The position numbers were made by a program, and so were the translations under genes. 64,000 bases of DNA from assembly GCA_945866215.1 (NCBI GenBank), contig CAMBGQ010000002.1:1-64000 (forward strand), in the 5' to 3' direction. This stretch comes from Opitutus sp. GAS368. Its GTDB lineage: Bacteria > Verrucomicrobiota > Verrucomicrobiia > Opitutales > UBA953. The notes under the pieces are model-generated. The model ran no database searches. It was not told where the DNA came from and saw only the letters and a list, made by a program, of their open reading frames with translations. Shown in pieces: positions 26,206 through 34,562 of the stretch. Each line of letters starts with the position of its first letter. Positions within the stretch are counted from its first letter, which is position 1.

Positions 26206-29200
26206 ATGCCCTCTCCGTCCTTCCTCCTCCGTCTCCTCGCCTTGGCTTCGTCCGCCGCCGGGGTCGCCGCCGCGCCGCCGCCCGAGGCGAAGATGGATCC
26301 CGCTGGCCTGGAGTTCTTCGAGAAGAATATCCGTCCGCTCCTCTCGGAGCGTTGCTACGAATGCCATTCGAAGGAGAAGGGCGTTTCCAAGGGCGGACTG
26401 ATCATGGATTCCCGTTCTGCCTTGCTCGCGGGCGGCGATCTCGGTCCCGCCGTGGTGCCGGGCGACCTCAAGAAATCCCTCCTACTCGTCGCCGTCCATC
26501 AGGGGGACCCGGAATTTTCCATGCCGCCGCGCAAGGCTGGTCCGAAACTTACCGCCCCGCAAATCGCTTCGCTCGAGCAGTGGATCAAGATGGGCGCTCC
26601 CGCCCCTGCTGGCATCGGCGGAGATAAGCTGACTGGCCTGTCCGACAAGGCGCGTAACCACTGGGCCTTCCAGCCGGTCCAAGAATTCGCCGTGCCGACC
26701 AAGCTCAGCAACCCGGCCTGGTGCCAGAACGAAGTCGACGCCTTCGTCTTGGCCAAGCTCGACGAGAAGGGCCTCCAGCCCAGTCCGGCGGCGGATGGCG
26801 AAGCCCTGCTGCGTCGCCTGTCCTATGACCTCGTCGGCTTGCCGCCCACCAGCGCCGAGGTCGATGCCTTCTCCCGCGACTTTGATGCCGCAAGCGCCAT
26901 GGACGCCATGGCCGCCCGCAAGGGACAGGCCGGCCGCGCCGTGACCAGCGTCGTCGAACGCACCGTCGACCGTCTCCTCGCTTCGCCGCACTACGGCGAA
27001 CGCTGGGGTCGTCATTGGCTCGATACGGCGCGCTATTCGGACACCAAGGGCCTGCGGCGGAACGGCAACATCGAGACCTTCGACGCTTCCTGGACCTACC
27101 GCGATTACGTCATCGACGCGTTCAACACCGACAAGCCGTACGACCAGTTCATCATCGAGCAGCTCGCCGCCGACCGTCTGCCGAATCTAGCCAAAGACGA
27201 TTCGCGGCTCGCCGCCCTCGGTTTCATCACCGTCGGCAAGCGTTTCCAGAACAACGATGACACCATCGACGAGCGTATCGATGCCACGACCAAGGGTTTC
27301 CTCGGGCTATCCGTCTCTTGCTCCCGCTGCCACGACCATAAGTTTGATCCGATTCCGGCGGCTGATTATTACTCCCTGCACGGCATCTTCGCCTCCGTCG
27401 TCGAACCGCAGCAGAACCCCGTCGTCCGCGACCCGCTGCTCGTCGGTAAGAACGCGCCGAGCAACGCCTACCGCGCCGACTATGACAAGAAGCACGCCGC
27501 GCTGGTCGACGAGACCGCCGCGGGCTATTACAAGCATCTCGCCGGTATGCAGGCGGCTTTCCATCGCGAGTTCGCCCCGCGCGCCATGGCCGCCATGCTC
27601 GGTGGTTTCCGGAGCACGGCCGGCTTTGACCTCCTTAAGAAATACGACCTTGGGCAGAGCCGAGAGCTGGACACTTCGTTCGCTGGCGTCATGCGCCCCG
27701 GTCACGCAATCACGGGTCCGCTCACGCGCCTGAAGAGCCTCGGCGCCGCAGAGTTCGCGGCGAAAGCCCCCGGCATCCTGGCCGCCGCGCTCGCCGACCC
27801 GAAGGCGCCCGTCAACCCGCTCATCGCGGATGGCCTACGTGGCCTCAAGCCGAAGTCGCTTGAGGAAGTGGCGTTCGCCTACCAGGCGATCTTCAAGCAG
27901 CATCGCGACAAGATTGTCGGCCATATCCAGCTGCGCAGCCAGCCGGGTCGCCGCGGCGACAAGGACAACGCCGCGCTCGCCGCCCTGGCCGCCTTCCCCT
28001 GGCCGTTGCCCAACGTTGAGGACATCTCCTCCGTGTCGGCCCTCGAACGTCTGACTGAAAACAGGGATTTCTGTGAAGACGGGCAGGTCCCGATTTCCGC
28101 GACCTTCGTCAATAACAACAAGCCTACCAAGTATTTCAAGTTCGGCGATATCAACGCGTTGGACATCACCCACCCGGGTGGCCCTGGTACGGCGATGGTG
28201 GTCGCCGATGCCGAGAAGCCACGCGACAGCTACGTCTATATTCGCGGCGACCGCAATAAGCGCGGGGCCGTCGCGCCTCGCCAGTTCCTCGAAGTGCTCG
28301 CTGGTCCTGACCGCCTGCCGTTCTATGAAGGCAGCGGACGCCGCGAACTCGCCCTGGCCATCGCCAGCCGCGCCAATCCGCTGACTGCGCGCGTGCTCGT
28401 GAACCGCCTCTGGATGCATCATTTCGGCGCTGGCATCGTCACCACCCCGGATGATTTCGGCAACATGGCCGAACCCCCGAGCCACCCCGAGCTTCTCGAC
28501 TGGATGGCCACGGCCTTTGTCGAAGGCGGCTGGTCGATCAAGAAGATGCACAAGCGTATCCTGCTCTCCGCTACGTACCGCCAGTCGGCCAACCCGCAGT
28601 CCAATCCGCTCGTCGTGAAGAAGTCCTCCGTCGATCCCACCAAGGTGGACGCGTCGAACCGCTTTCTCTGGCATGCGAATCTCCGGCGGCTCGACTTCGA
28701 ATCGATCCGCGACTCGATGCTCCTGCTCTCCGGCAAGCTCGACCGGGCCCTTGGGGGTCGTGCGGTCAACATCACGGACGAACCTTATAGCTACCGTCGC
28801 ACCATCTACGGTTTCATCGACCGCGATAAGCTGAGCGAATTCCAGATGCAGTTCGACTTCGCGGATCCGAATATGGCCAATTCCGCCCGCGGCTCCACCA
28901 TCGTTCCGCAGCAGGCGCTGTTCTTCATGAACAATCCGCTGGCGATTGAGGTCGCCCGCAACGTCACCGCCCGGGCGGAGATCACGAAGGCCGGTTCCGA
29001 TGATGAGCGCATCACCCAGCTCTATCGCATCATGTACCAGCGCTCGCCGACCGTGCAGGAGCGTCAAATCTCCCGCGAGTTCATCACCCGGATTGCCGGC
29101 TACATCGATGAACCGGTCGTCTCCTCCAAAGAAAAGCGGCGGGATAAGGTCAAAGACAAGGCCCCCGTCGCCAGCAAGACCGCCCCCGAGGTGAAGGTCG

Positions 29201-29328
29201 AAACCTCGTTAAAAGGCGGGAAAATCGTGAATAACACCGCATTAGTCGACCGGAAGGTGCCAGTGAACCCCTGGGTCATCCTTGCCCAGTCGATGATTTG
29301 TTCCAACGAGTTCGTCTACTTGAATTAA
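26206..29328 (+). CDS. PSD1-type secreted cytochrome-like protein, tandem paralogue
   Basis: A 1040-residue exported protein, clearly homologous over its whole length to the product of 22884-26045. It has a signal peptide (about 1-23), CYECH at 50-54, KGGLIMDSRSALLAGGDLGPAV, DUF1549 with CSRCHDHKFDPIPA at 372-385, DUF1553 with LTARVLVNRLWMHHFGAG and GSTIVPQQALFFMNN, and the ending NEFVYLN. Its C-terminal region carries a Lys-rich segment (KEKRRDKVKDK) where the paralogue is Ala-rich. ATG 26206 begins the signal peptide; a TTG start at 26167 would add an unlikely extension. A DUF1501 gene follows, so the cluster reads PSD1-PSD1-DUF1501. Confidence 0.93.
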   Translation: MPSPSFLLRLLALASSAAGVAAAPPPEAKMDPAGLEFFEKNIRPLLSERCYECHSKEKGVSKGGLIMDSRSALLAGGDLGPAVVPGDLKKSLLLVAVHQGDPEFSMPPRKAGPKLTAPQIASLEQWIKMGAPAPAGIGGDKLTGLSDKARNHWAFQPVQEFAVPTKLSNPAWCQNEVDAFVLAKLDEKGLQPSPAADGEALLRRLSYDLVGLPPTSAEVDAFSRDFDAASAMDAMAARKGQAGRAVTSVVERTVDRLLASPHYGERWGRHWLDTARYSDTKGLRRNGNIETFDASWTYRDYVIDAFNTDKPYDQFIIEQLAADRLPNLAKDDSRLAALGFITVGKRFQNNDDTIDERIDATTKGFLGLSVSCSRCHDHKFDPIPAADYYSLHGIFASVVEPQQNPVVRDPLLVGKNAPSNAYRADYDKKHAALVDETAAGYYKHLAGMQAAFHREFAPRAMAAMLGGFRSTAGFDLLKKYDLGQSRELDTSFAGVMRPGHAITGPLTRLKSLGAAEFAAKAPGILAAALADPKAPVNPLIADGLRGLKPKSLEEVAFAYQAIFKQHRDKIVGHIQLRSQPGRRGDKDNAALAALAAFPWPLPNVEDISSVSALERLTENRDFCEDGQVPISATFVNNNKPTKYFKFGDINALDITHPGGPGTAMVVADAEKPRDSYVYIRGDRNKRGAVAPRQFLEVLAGPDRLPFYEGSGRRELALAIASRANPLTARVLVNRLWMHHFGAGIVTTPDDFGNMAEPPSHPELLDWMATAFVEGGWSIKKMHKRILLSATYRQSANPQSNPLVVKKSSVDPTKVDASNRFLWHANLRRLDFESIRDSMLLLSGKLDRALGGRAVNITDEPYSYRRTIYGFIDRDKLSEFQMQFDFADPNMANSARGSTIVPQQALFFMNNPLAIEVARNVTARAEITKAGSDDERITQLYRIMYQRSPTVQERQISREFITRIAGYIDEPVVSSKEKRRDKVKDKAPVASKTAPEVKVETSLKGGKIVNNTALVDRKVPVNPWVILAQSMICSNEFVYLN

Positions 29329-29347
29329 TTCCCCCAGAAGATACTAT

Positions 29348-29375
29348 TTGAAATCCCTAAATCCCTTAATAACTT
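29348..29375 (+). promoter_or_regulatory. candidate promoter of second DUF1501 gene
   Basis: TTGAAA (29348-29353) and TAACTT (29370-29375) with a 16-bp spacer lie in a 66-bp AT-rich gap, about 20 bp before the ATG at 29395. The DUF1501 gene may therefore be transcribed on its own as well as with the upstream PSD1 gene. Confidence 0.3.
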
Positions 29376-29394
29376 AATTAAAACTCTCCCCACC

Positions 29395-30783
29395 ATGAAT
29401 GATTCCAACTGCGGCAACTACGTGCCGACCCCCAACTCCCGCCGCGAGTTCCTGCGCCAGACCGGTCTCGGCATGGGCACGCTCGCCTTCGGCACCATGG
29501 TCGCTGATTACCTGGTCAGCGACGCCCAGGCCGAAACGATGGCCAACCTGAAGCCGCGCAAGGCTCCGCTCTCCGCCAAGGCCAAGCACGTCATCCACAT
29601 CTTCGCGGGCGGCGCTCCCTCGCACCTCGATACCTTTGACCCGAAGCCGAAGATGAAGGAACTCGCCGACATGTCGGCCGCCGGCATGAACGGCGTCCTC
29701 TTCCCGTCGCCCTTCGAGTTCAAGAAGTCCGGCCAGTCTGGCCTCGAGATTTCCGAAATCTTCCCGAAGCTCCAAGGCGTGGCTGACGAGCTGTGCGTTA
29801 TCCGCTCGCTGAACCAAGGCATCCCGGCCCACGGCCCGGCGGCCAAGCTCATGCACACCGGCTCGGCGGTCCTCTCCAAGCCCTCCCTCGGCGCTTGGAC
29901 TCTCTACGGACTCGGTACCGAAAGCCAGGACCTCCCCGGCTTCGTCTCGCTGGGTGGCAGCTCCGACGCCCGCGCTTCGTCCTTCCTGCCGTCCCTCTTC
30001 CAGGGTGCCAACACCTCGTTCCGTCCGGGTGCCCCGGCGAACAAGATCATCGCCAACCTCCAGAGCGAATTCACCACGCAGGATGCGCAGCGCAAGCAGC
30101 TCGACCTCGTCCACCAGCTCAATGAGCGCCACATGAAGACCGTCCAAAAGGACGAGCAGCTTGAGGCCCGCATCGAATCCTTCGAGCTCGCGTTCCGCAT
30201 GCAGACCGCCGCAACCGACGCTTTCGACATCTCCAAGGAGTCCGAAAAGACCCGCGAGATGTACGGCAAGTCCGACCTTGGTGCCAAGCTCCTCTGCGCC
30301 CGTCGCCTCGTCGAGCGCGGCGTCCGCTTCGTCCAAGTCGACGCGGGTGGCTGGGACCATCACACCAACCTCTTCACGGCGATTGCCGGCAAGGCCGAGG
30401 CCATCGACGGTCCGGCGGCCGCCCTCATCGCCGACCTCAAGCAGCGCGGTCTCCTCGACCAGACGCTGATCATCTGGGGCGGAGAATTCGGTCGCACCCC
30501 GACCACTGCGGGCCGCGTCAACGCAGCTTCTGGCCGCGACCACCACTCCAAGGCTTTCTGCTGCTGGATGGCCGGCGGCGGCGTCAAGGGCGGTATGCAC
30601 TACGGCGAGACCGACGAAATCGGCTCCCAGGTCGCTGCGGACGGCGTCGACGTGCATGACCTGCATGCCACGATCCTGCGCCTCCTCGGCTTCGATCACA
30701 CCAAGCTTACGTATCGCTACAATGGTCGCGACTTCCGCCTCACCGATAACTTCGGTAAGACGGTCGAGAAGATCATCGCCTAA
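29395..30783 (+). CDS. DUF1501 Tat-exported protein
   Basis: A 462-residue protein with a Tat signal (NSRREFLRQTGLGMG, Arg16-Arg17). The DUF1501 domain shows HIFAGGAPSHLDTFDPKP, LCARRLVERGVRFVQVDAGGWDHH, IIWGGEFGRTP and DLHATILRLLGFDH. These match the family better than the divergent copy at 20134 does, including the intact GEFGRTP segment (that copy has SEFSRDA). It closes the PSD1-PSD1-DUF1501 cluster and is followed by a strong terminator. Function unknown; sulfatase-like fold inferred from the family. Confidence 0.92.
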   Translation: MNDSNCGNYVPTPNSRREFLRQTGLGMGTLAFGTMVADYLVSDAQAETMANLKPRKAPLSAKAKHVIHIFAGGAPSHLDTFDPKPKMKELADMSAAGMNGVLFPSPFEFKKSGQSGLEISEIFPKLQGVADELCVIRSLNQGIPAHGPAAKLMHTGSAVLSKPSLGAWTLYGLGTESQDLPGFVSLGGSSDARASSFLPSLFQGANTSFRPGAPANKIIANLQSEFTTQDAQRKQLDLVHQLNERHMKTVQKDEQLEARIESFELAFRMQTAATDAFDISKESEKTREMYGKSDLGAKLLCARRLVERGVRFVQVDAGGWDHHTNLFTAIAGKAEAIDGPAAALIADLKQRGLLDQTLIIWGGEFGRTPTTAGRVNAASGRDHHSKAFCCWMAGGGVKGGMHYGETDEIGSQVAADGVDVHDLHATILRLLGFDHTKLTYRYNGRDFRLTDNFGKTVEKIIA

Positions 30784-30806
30784 GGGACTCTGGTCCTCCG
30801 AGCGTA

Positions 30807-30841
30807 GGGCGGGCGCCGCGAGGCGCCCGCCCTTCCTGTTT
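30807..30841 (+). terminator. Rho-independent terminator after DUF1501 gene
   Basis: A perfect 11-bp GC-rich stem (GGGCGGGCGCC with GGCGCCCGCCC, loop GCGA, 30807-30832) is followed by TTCCTGTTTT. Confidence 0.85.
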
Positions 30842-30897
30842 TACGGACGGCCGCGGCTTGCGTTCCCCGCACCGGAGATTCTAATAGAGGTAACCTC

Positions 30898-31425
30898 ATG
30901 AGACCCCTCGCGCTCCTCGTCGCCGGTCTGTTGCTCGCTGTCACGGCTGGGGCCGCGCCGAAGAAGGAAGACGCCCGCAAGGAGCCGGCCAAGCCGGAGC
31001 CGAAGCCCGCGGTCGTCATTAAGGCGGATGTGCGTACGGGCGAAGCCCCGAAAACGGGCGTCAAGGGCACCGATGCCTTTGGGCGAACGCAGACCCGTTA
31101 CGATAACGGCGTGACGGCTGTGACCACGCCCAACCCGTTCGGCGGGTCCTCTACGCGCTACAGCAACGGCGTGACCGCCACGACGCGGTCCGACCCGTTC
31201 GGCGGGTCCTCTACGCGCTACAGCAACGGCGTGACCGCCACGACGCGGCCCGACCCGTTCGGCGGATCGACCACGAGTTACAGCGACGGGACGCGCGCCA
31301 CGACGCGCACCGATCCGTTCGGCAATCAGGTGACGACTTATTCCGACGGCCGTCGCGAGACGATACGTCCCGACCCATTTTCTTCGGCTCCGGCGAAGAA
31401 GGATGGGGCGAATGAGCGGAAATGA
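30898..31425 (+). CDS. small secreted protein of 20-residue tandem repeats
   Basis: A 175-residue protein that I do not recognise as a named family. It has a signal peptide (about 1-19), a Lys/Pro/Glu-rich linker (about 20-50), then five repeats of exactly 20 residues of the form DPFGGSSTRYSNGVTATTRx and a Lys-rich tail. The repeats recall YD/RHS-type beta-hairpin repeats in their alternation of small polar residues with Tyr and Gly-Asn/Asp turns, but no RHS core is present. Unlike most genes here it has a good Shine-Dalgarno sequence (AGAGGT, 7-8 bases before the ATG). The repeats are also near-identical at DNA level (separate entry). A cell-surface or adhesive role is a guess. Confidence 0.7.
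   Translation: MRPLALLVAGLLLAVTAGAAPKKEDARKEPAKPEPKPAVVIKADVRTGEAPKTGVKGTDAFGRTQTRYDNGVTAVTTPNPFGGSSTRYSNGVTATTRSDPFGGSSTRYSNGVTATTRPDPFGGSTTSYSDGTRATTRTDPFGNQVTTYSDGRRETIRPDPFSSAPAKKDGANERK
31081..31380 (+). repeat. five in-phase 60-bp tandem repeats
   Basis: Five consecutive 60-bp units inside the secreted-repeat gene. Units two (31141-31200) and three (31201-31260) are identical except for T at 31189 versus C at 31249 (Ser to Pro). Units one, four and five are diverged. The pattern implies a recent duplication of one unit. Confidence 0.9.
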
Positions 31426-31492
31426 TGCGGGAGTCGCCCAATAGGGCGCTTGAATCCCGCTACCGTCGGTGCAGTCTCCTAAACCTTACCCC

Positions 31493-32569
31493 ATGAAGCG
31501 TCATCTCTCCCTGTGGGCCGCCCTCGCCGCCCTGGTCCTCGTACTCCCGGCCGTCGCCGCGGAGGCCTTCACCGCTGGTCCGGGCTGGCTCGAGTTCCCT
31601 GCCGGCAAGGGCGCCGGCGCTGGTAAGCACGTCGTGCTGCTCGCGGGTGATGAAGAATATCGCTCCGAGGAGGCCTTGCCGATGCTGGCTCGCATCTTGT
31701 CCGAACGCCACGGCTTCAAGTGCACCGTCCTCTTCTCGCACGACGACGGCGTGATCAACCCCAACAACGGCGCCTCCCTGGGCAAGCCCGAGGCTCTGGA
31801 CACCGCCGACGCCCTCGTGCTCGGCCTGCGCTTCCGTAAGTGGAACGGCGCCGCCTTGGCGAAGTTCGACGCGGCCCTCAAACGCGGCGTGCCGATCGTC
31901 GCTACTCGCACCAGCACGCACGCTTTCAATGGCATCCCGAAGGAAAGTCCCTTCGCCGCCTATAATTGGAATAATCAAGGCGGCTTCGGGAAGAACGTCC
32001 TCGGCGAGACTTGGGTCAGCCACTGGGGTAGCCACAAGGGCGAAGCCACGCGTACGGCCGTCGAACCCGGCGCCGCCCAGCTCGCGATTCTCAATGGCGT
32101 GGGCGTCATCTTCGGCGACACCGACGTCTACGAGGCTTACCCGCCCGCCGACGCCCAGATTCTCCTTCGCGGCTTGGTCCTCAAGGGCATGAATCCGCAA
32201 GACCCGCTGAGCGAACGCGCGAAGAAGCGCGCCACCGATAAGCAGGAGCAGGGTATCAATTCGCCCGCAATGGCCGTGGCCTGGACCCGCGAGGTGCCGA
32301 ATGTCGCCGGTACCAAGAACCGCGTGCTGACCACCACATTGGCTTCGTCCAGCGACCTTGCCGATGAGTCGCTCCGCCGCCTGCTCGTCAACGGCGTCTT
32401 CTGGGGTCTCGGCCTCGAGGTGCCCGCCAAGGCCGACGTCACCCCGCTGGTGGAATGGAAGCCGAGCAAGTATTCTTTTAATATGTTCCATCCCGGCCTC
32501 AAGGCCGAGGATTTCGCCGGCGTGCTGCCGCCGCCCCTCACGACCGCGCCGGCCAAGAAGAAGAAGTAA
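31493..32569 (+). CDS. ThuA-like secreted protein
   Basis: A 358-residue exported protein with a signal peptide (about 1-23). The core begins KHVVLLAGDEEYRSEEALPMLARIL (about 45-69), followed by ADALVLGLRFRKW and GVPIVATRTSTHAF. The arrangement is that of ThuA-type, glutamine-amidotransferase-like domains (PF06283), common in PVC sugar-catabolic loci beside Gfo/Idh/MocA oxidoreductases. The tail is Ala/Pro/Lys-rich (TTAPAKKKK). ATG 31493 starts the signal peptide. It converges on the coiled-coil-NYN gene; the 50-bp gap has a G/C-rich run and a short T-run but no clear hairpin. Confidence 0.75.
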   Translation: MKRHLSLWAALAALVLVLPAVAAEAFTAGPGWLEFPAGKGAGAGKHVVLLAGDEEYRSEEALPMLARILSERHGFKCTVLFSHDDGVINPNNGASLGKPEALDTADALVLGLRFRKWNGAALAKFDAALKRGVPIVATRTSTHAFNGIPKESPFAAYNWNNQGGFGKNVLGETWVSHWGSHKGEATRTAVEPGAAQLAILNGVGVIFGDTDVYEAYPPADAQILLRGLVLKGMNPQDPLSERAKKRATDKQEQGINSPAMAVAWTREVPNVAGTKNRVLTTTLASSSDLADESLRRLLVNGVFWGLGLEVPAKADVTPLVEWKPSKYSFNMFHPGLKAEDFAGVLPPPLTTAPAKKKK

Positions 32570-32620
32570 GCCACGGCACCGGTTTCCGCCCGGGCGCCGC
32601 GCAGGTTGGGTCCGGTTTTT

Positions 32621-34447
32621 CTACGGGCGCAGGCCGCGGTTGACCAGCAGCTGGATCAGCGCGTCGTTATAGATGATGTAGGCGCCTTCGCGGGCGGTGG
32701 CATCGCGCACCTCGATATCGTCGGAGACGACGAACCATGGCGCCTCGACGGTCTTATCCTTGGCCACCAGGTCCATGATGTCGTGGTCGGCCTTGGCGCC
32801 GGCCCGGCTGAAGGTCACCCGGACGCGTGAGTTAGTCGTCCGGAGCGTAGTCTGCTGGCCGTCGAAGCTGACCCAGATGTGCAGGCCGGCGGCGTCGTCG
32901 GCCAGTTTTTCGGCGAGCTGCACGATTTTTTGACGGGCGTCGGCGTCGAGTTGGTAGCGGCTTTCGCCTTGGGCGTTCTTCTTCGAAGCCAGCCGGAGGC
33001 CGAGGTAATCCTGCCGGAGGCAGGCGAAATTATTGGCGTCGAGGGCGAGGCGGGCTTTTTCGCCCGTGGCGACGGCGCGTTCGAGTAACGCCAGGGGCCC
33101 AGACTGTTTCTGCTCGTGGAAGGCCTTATCCGCCATGTAGGAGCGGCGGCGATGGAGGTCACGGCGATAAAGGTCCGCATGCCGTGAGTCGACTAAGCCG
33201 GCTTGCTCGGCGAGTAGCAGGGCACCCTCGATCGACTTCAGCTCGCGCGCGTCCGCGCCGTTGATCCGGGCCGAGATGCGTTCCAGGAAAGGGTCCGAGG
33301 GCTGGTCACGCTTCTCAAGGTCGTAGCGGACTTTTTCGATGTGGTCGGTGATACGTTTCTCAAGGAGGACGACTTCCGGCAGGGCTTGGCCGGCGGTACG
33401 GAGGTAGCGGCGAAGCAGCTTGAGCATCTCCTCCATCTGCGGGATGGCTTGGCGGAGCTCGTGTTCCTTGGCGAGAAACGGGTCGGCGTCGCGCTGGGCG
33501 CGGCGAATCTTCTCGACTGTCTCCGTGGTGAGCTGGCGCAACTTGGAGACTTCTTCCGAGGCCGACTTCAAGGTACGGGCGTCGGCCAGCCAGGGGCGAA
33601 TCTCCTCCGAAAGGAGGGCTTCGGCGATCTCGCGGGCCTTCTTGGCCACATGCTCGCGGGCTCGGTCCAGCTCGCCGCGGAGCCGGGCGACTTCGGTTTC
33701 TTCCGCGGTCAGCTTGGCTTGGAGGGCCACGATGTTTGCGTCGAGCGCCCCCGCCTGTTTGGCCGCTTCCTGCACCTGTCGCGCCGCGTCCTCGCGCGCC
33801 TTGCGGAGCTCAGCGTCCTTCGCTTCCAGCTCGTTGGCGTGCTGGCGGCGAATCTGGCGGCCTTCGTTCTCACGGGCCGCCTTGCCTTGCGAAATCTCTT
33901 GCAGGAGGCGACGGACGGTCTTGCCGGCCGAGTCCAGTGCGTCGACGGGCTCGACCGAATCTTTATCCGACGCGCCGCCCAACTTCGCCAAGACCGCCTT
34001 CCAGGCGCGGGTCTCGGGTTTGGTGGACTGCGCCTTGGTGCTCGCAATGAGCTTGCCCAAGAGATCAGCCGACAGGGTGGCGTCTTTCTGGGTAGCTTGG
34101 TTATTCCAGAGCACGCAGAGCAGGGCGGTACGCGGACCGCCGATGACGCCAGCCAGCTCCTCCAGGTGTTCGAGCAACTTTGCCTTTTCGACTTTCAGCG
34201 TTTGGGCAAACCAGGGAAGGTGTCCGGCGACGGCGGCCGCGTCCACGGCGAGGTGGCCGAGCCGTTTCTTGAACAGCCACTTGGCGTTGCTGAGGAATGG
34301 TTTGCGGTGGATATAGCCGCCCGGAATCTGCTTGGCCAAGGCGAGCAGCGGCCCATCGGCGACATGCTGCAAGTCCAGGATAAGCTGTTCGGAGAGGACT
34401 TTGCGATGCGGGTCGATGGCCTCGTTTTTGTAGGAAAATTGTCCCAT
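32621..34447 (-). CDS. coiled-coil protein with C-terminal YacP-like NYN (PIN-fold) nuclease domain
   Basis: A 608-residue protein without signal peptide or membrane span. Residues about 1-180 are a predicted helical region, about 180-400 a long charged coiled coil (many Glu/Lys/Arg/Gln heptads), and about 465-600 resembles the YacP/Rae1 type of NYN RNase. There LALDANN places Asp470 where YacP has its VDGYN, then VSFDGQQ, FSRAGAKADHDIMDLV (Asp554, Asp556), VVSDDIEVRDA (Asp576, Asp577) and GAYIIYNDALIQLL. The acidic residues expected for a metal-dependent RNase are all present. YacP (Rae1) is a ribosome-associated RNase in Bacillus; here the fusion to a coiled coil suggests a scaffolded or membrane-proximal RNase (inference). 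ATG 34447; a GTG two codons earlier is possible. Confidence 0.7.
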   Translation of the reverse strand: MGQFSYKNEAIDPHRKVLSEQLILDLQHVADGPLLALAKQIPGGYIHRKPFLSNAKWLFKKRLGHLAVDAAAVAGHLPWFAQTLKVEKAKLLEHLEELAGVIGGPRTALLCVLWNNQATQKDATLSADLLGKLIASTKAQSTKPETRAWKAVLAKLGGASDKDSVEPVDALDSAGKTVRRLLQEISQGKAARENEGRQIRRQHANELEAKDAELRKAREDAARQVQEAAKQAGALDANIVALQAKLTAEETEVARLRGELDRAREHVAKKAREIAEALLSEEIRPWLADARTLKSASEEVSKLRQLTTETVEKIRRAQRDADPFLAKEHELRQAIPQMEEMLKLLRRYLRTAGQALPEVVLLEKRITDHIEKVRYDLEKRDQPSDPFLERISARINGADARELKSIEGALLLAEQAGLVDSRHADLYRRDLHRRRSYMADKAFHEQKQSGPLALLERAVATGEKARLALDANNFACLRQDYLGLRLASKKNAQGESRYQLDADARQKIVQLAEKLADDAAGLHIWVSFDGQQTTLRTTNSRVRVTFSRAGAKADHDIMDLVAKDKTVEAPWFVVSDDIEVRDATAREGAYIIYNDALIQLLVNRGLRP

Positions 34448-34562
34448 GGGCACACCTTACCCGCGGCTTGGCCCGGAGCAAGGGCGAGGCAGGCCGCGGC
34501 GGTGCTTTTCTTGCTTCGGACTCGCCAGCGGGGAGGGGAGGGGGTTCGTTTGCCCCTGTCTG

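Noticed and set aside
23055..26207. A very long open frame (about 1050 codons) on the minus strand across the PSD1 gene, and similar ones at 3451-4959, 27835-29067, 38146-39441 and 45819-47393
   Set aside because: They lie exactly antisense to well-supported genes and arise from strong G/C bias at third codon positions; their translations are low-complexity, His/Asp/Gly-rich and match no family.
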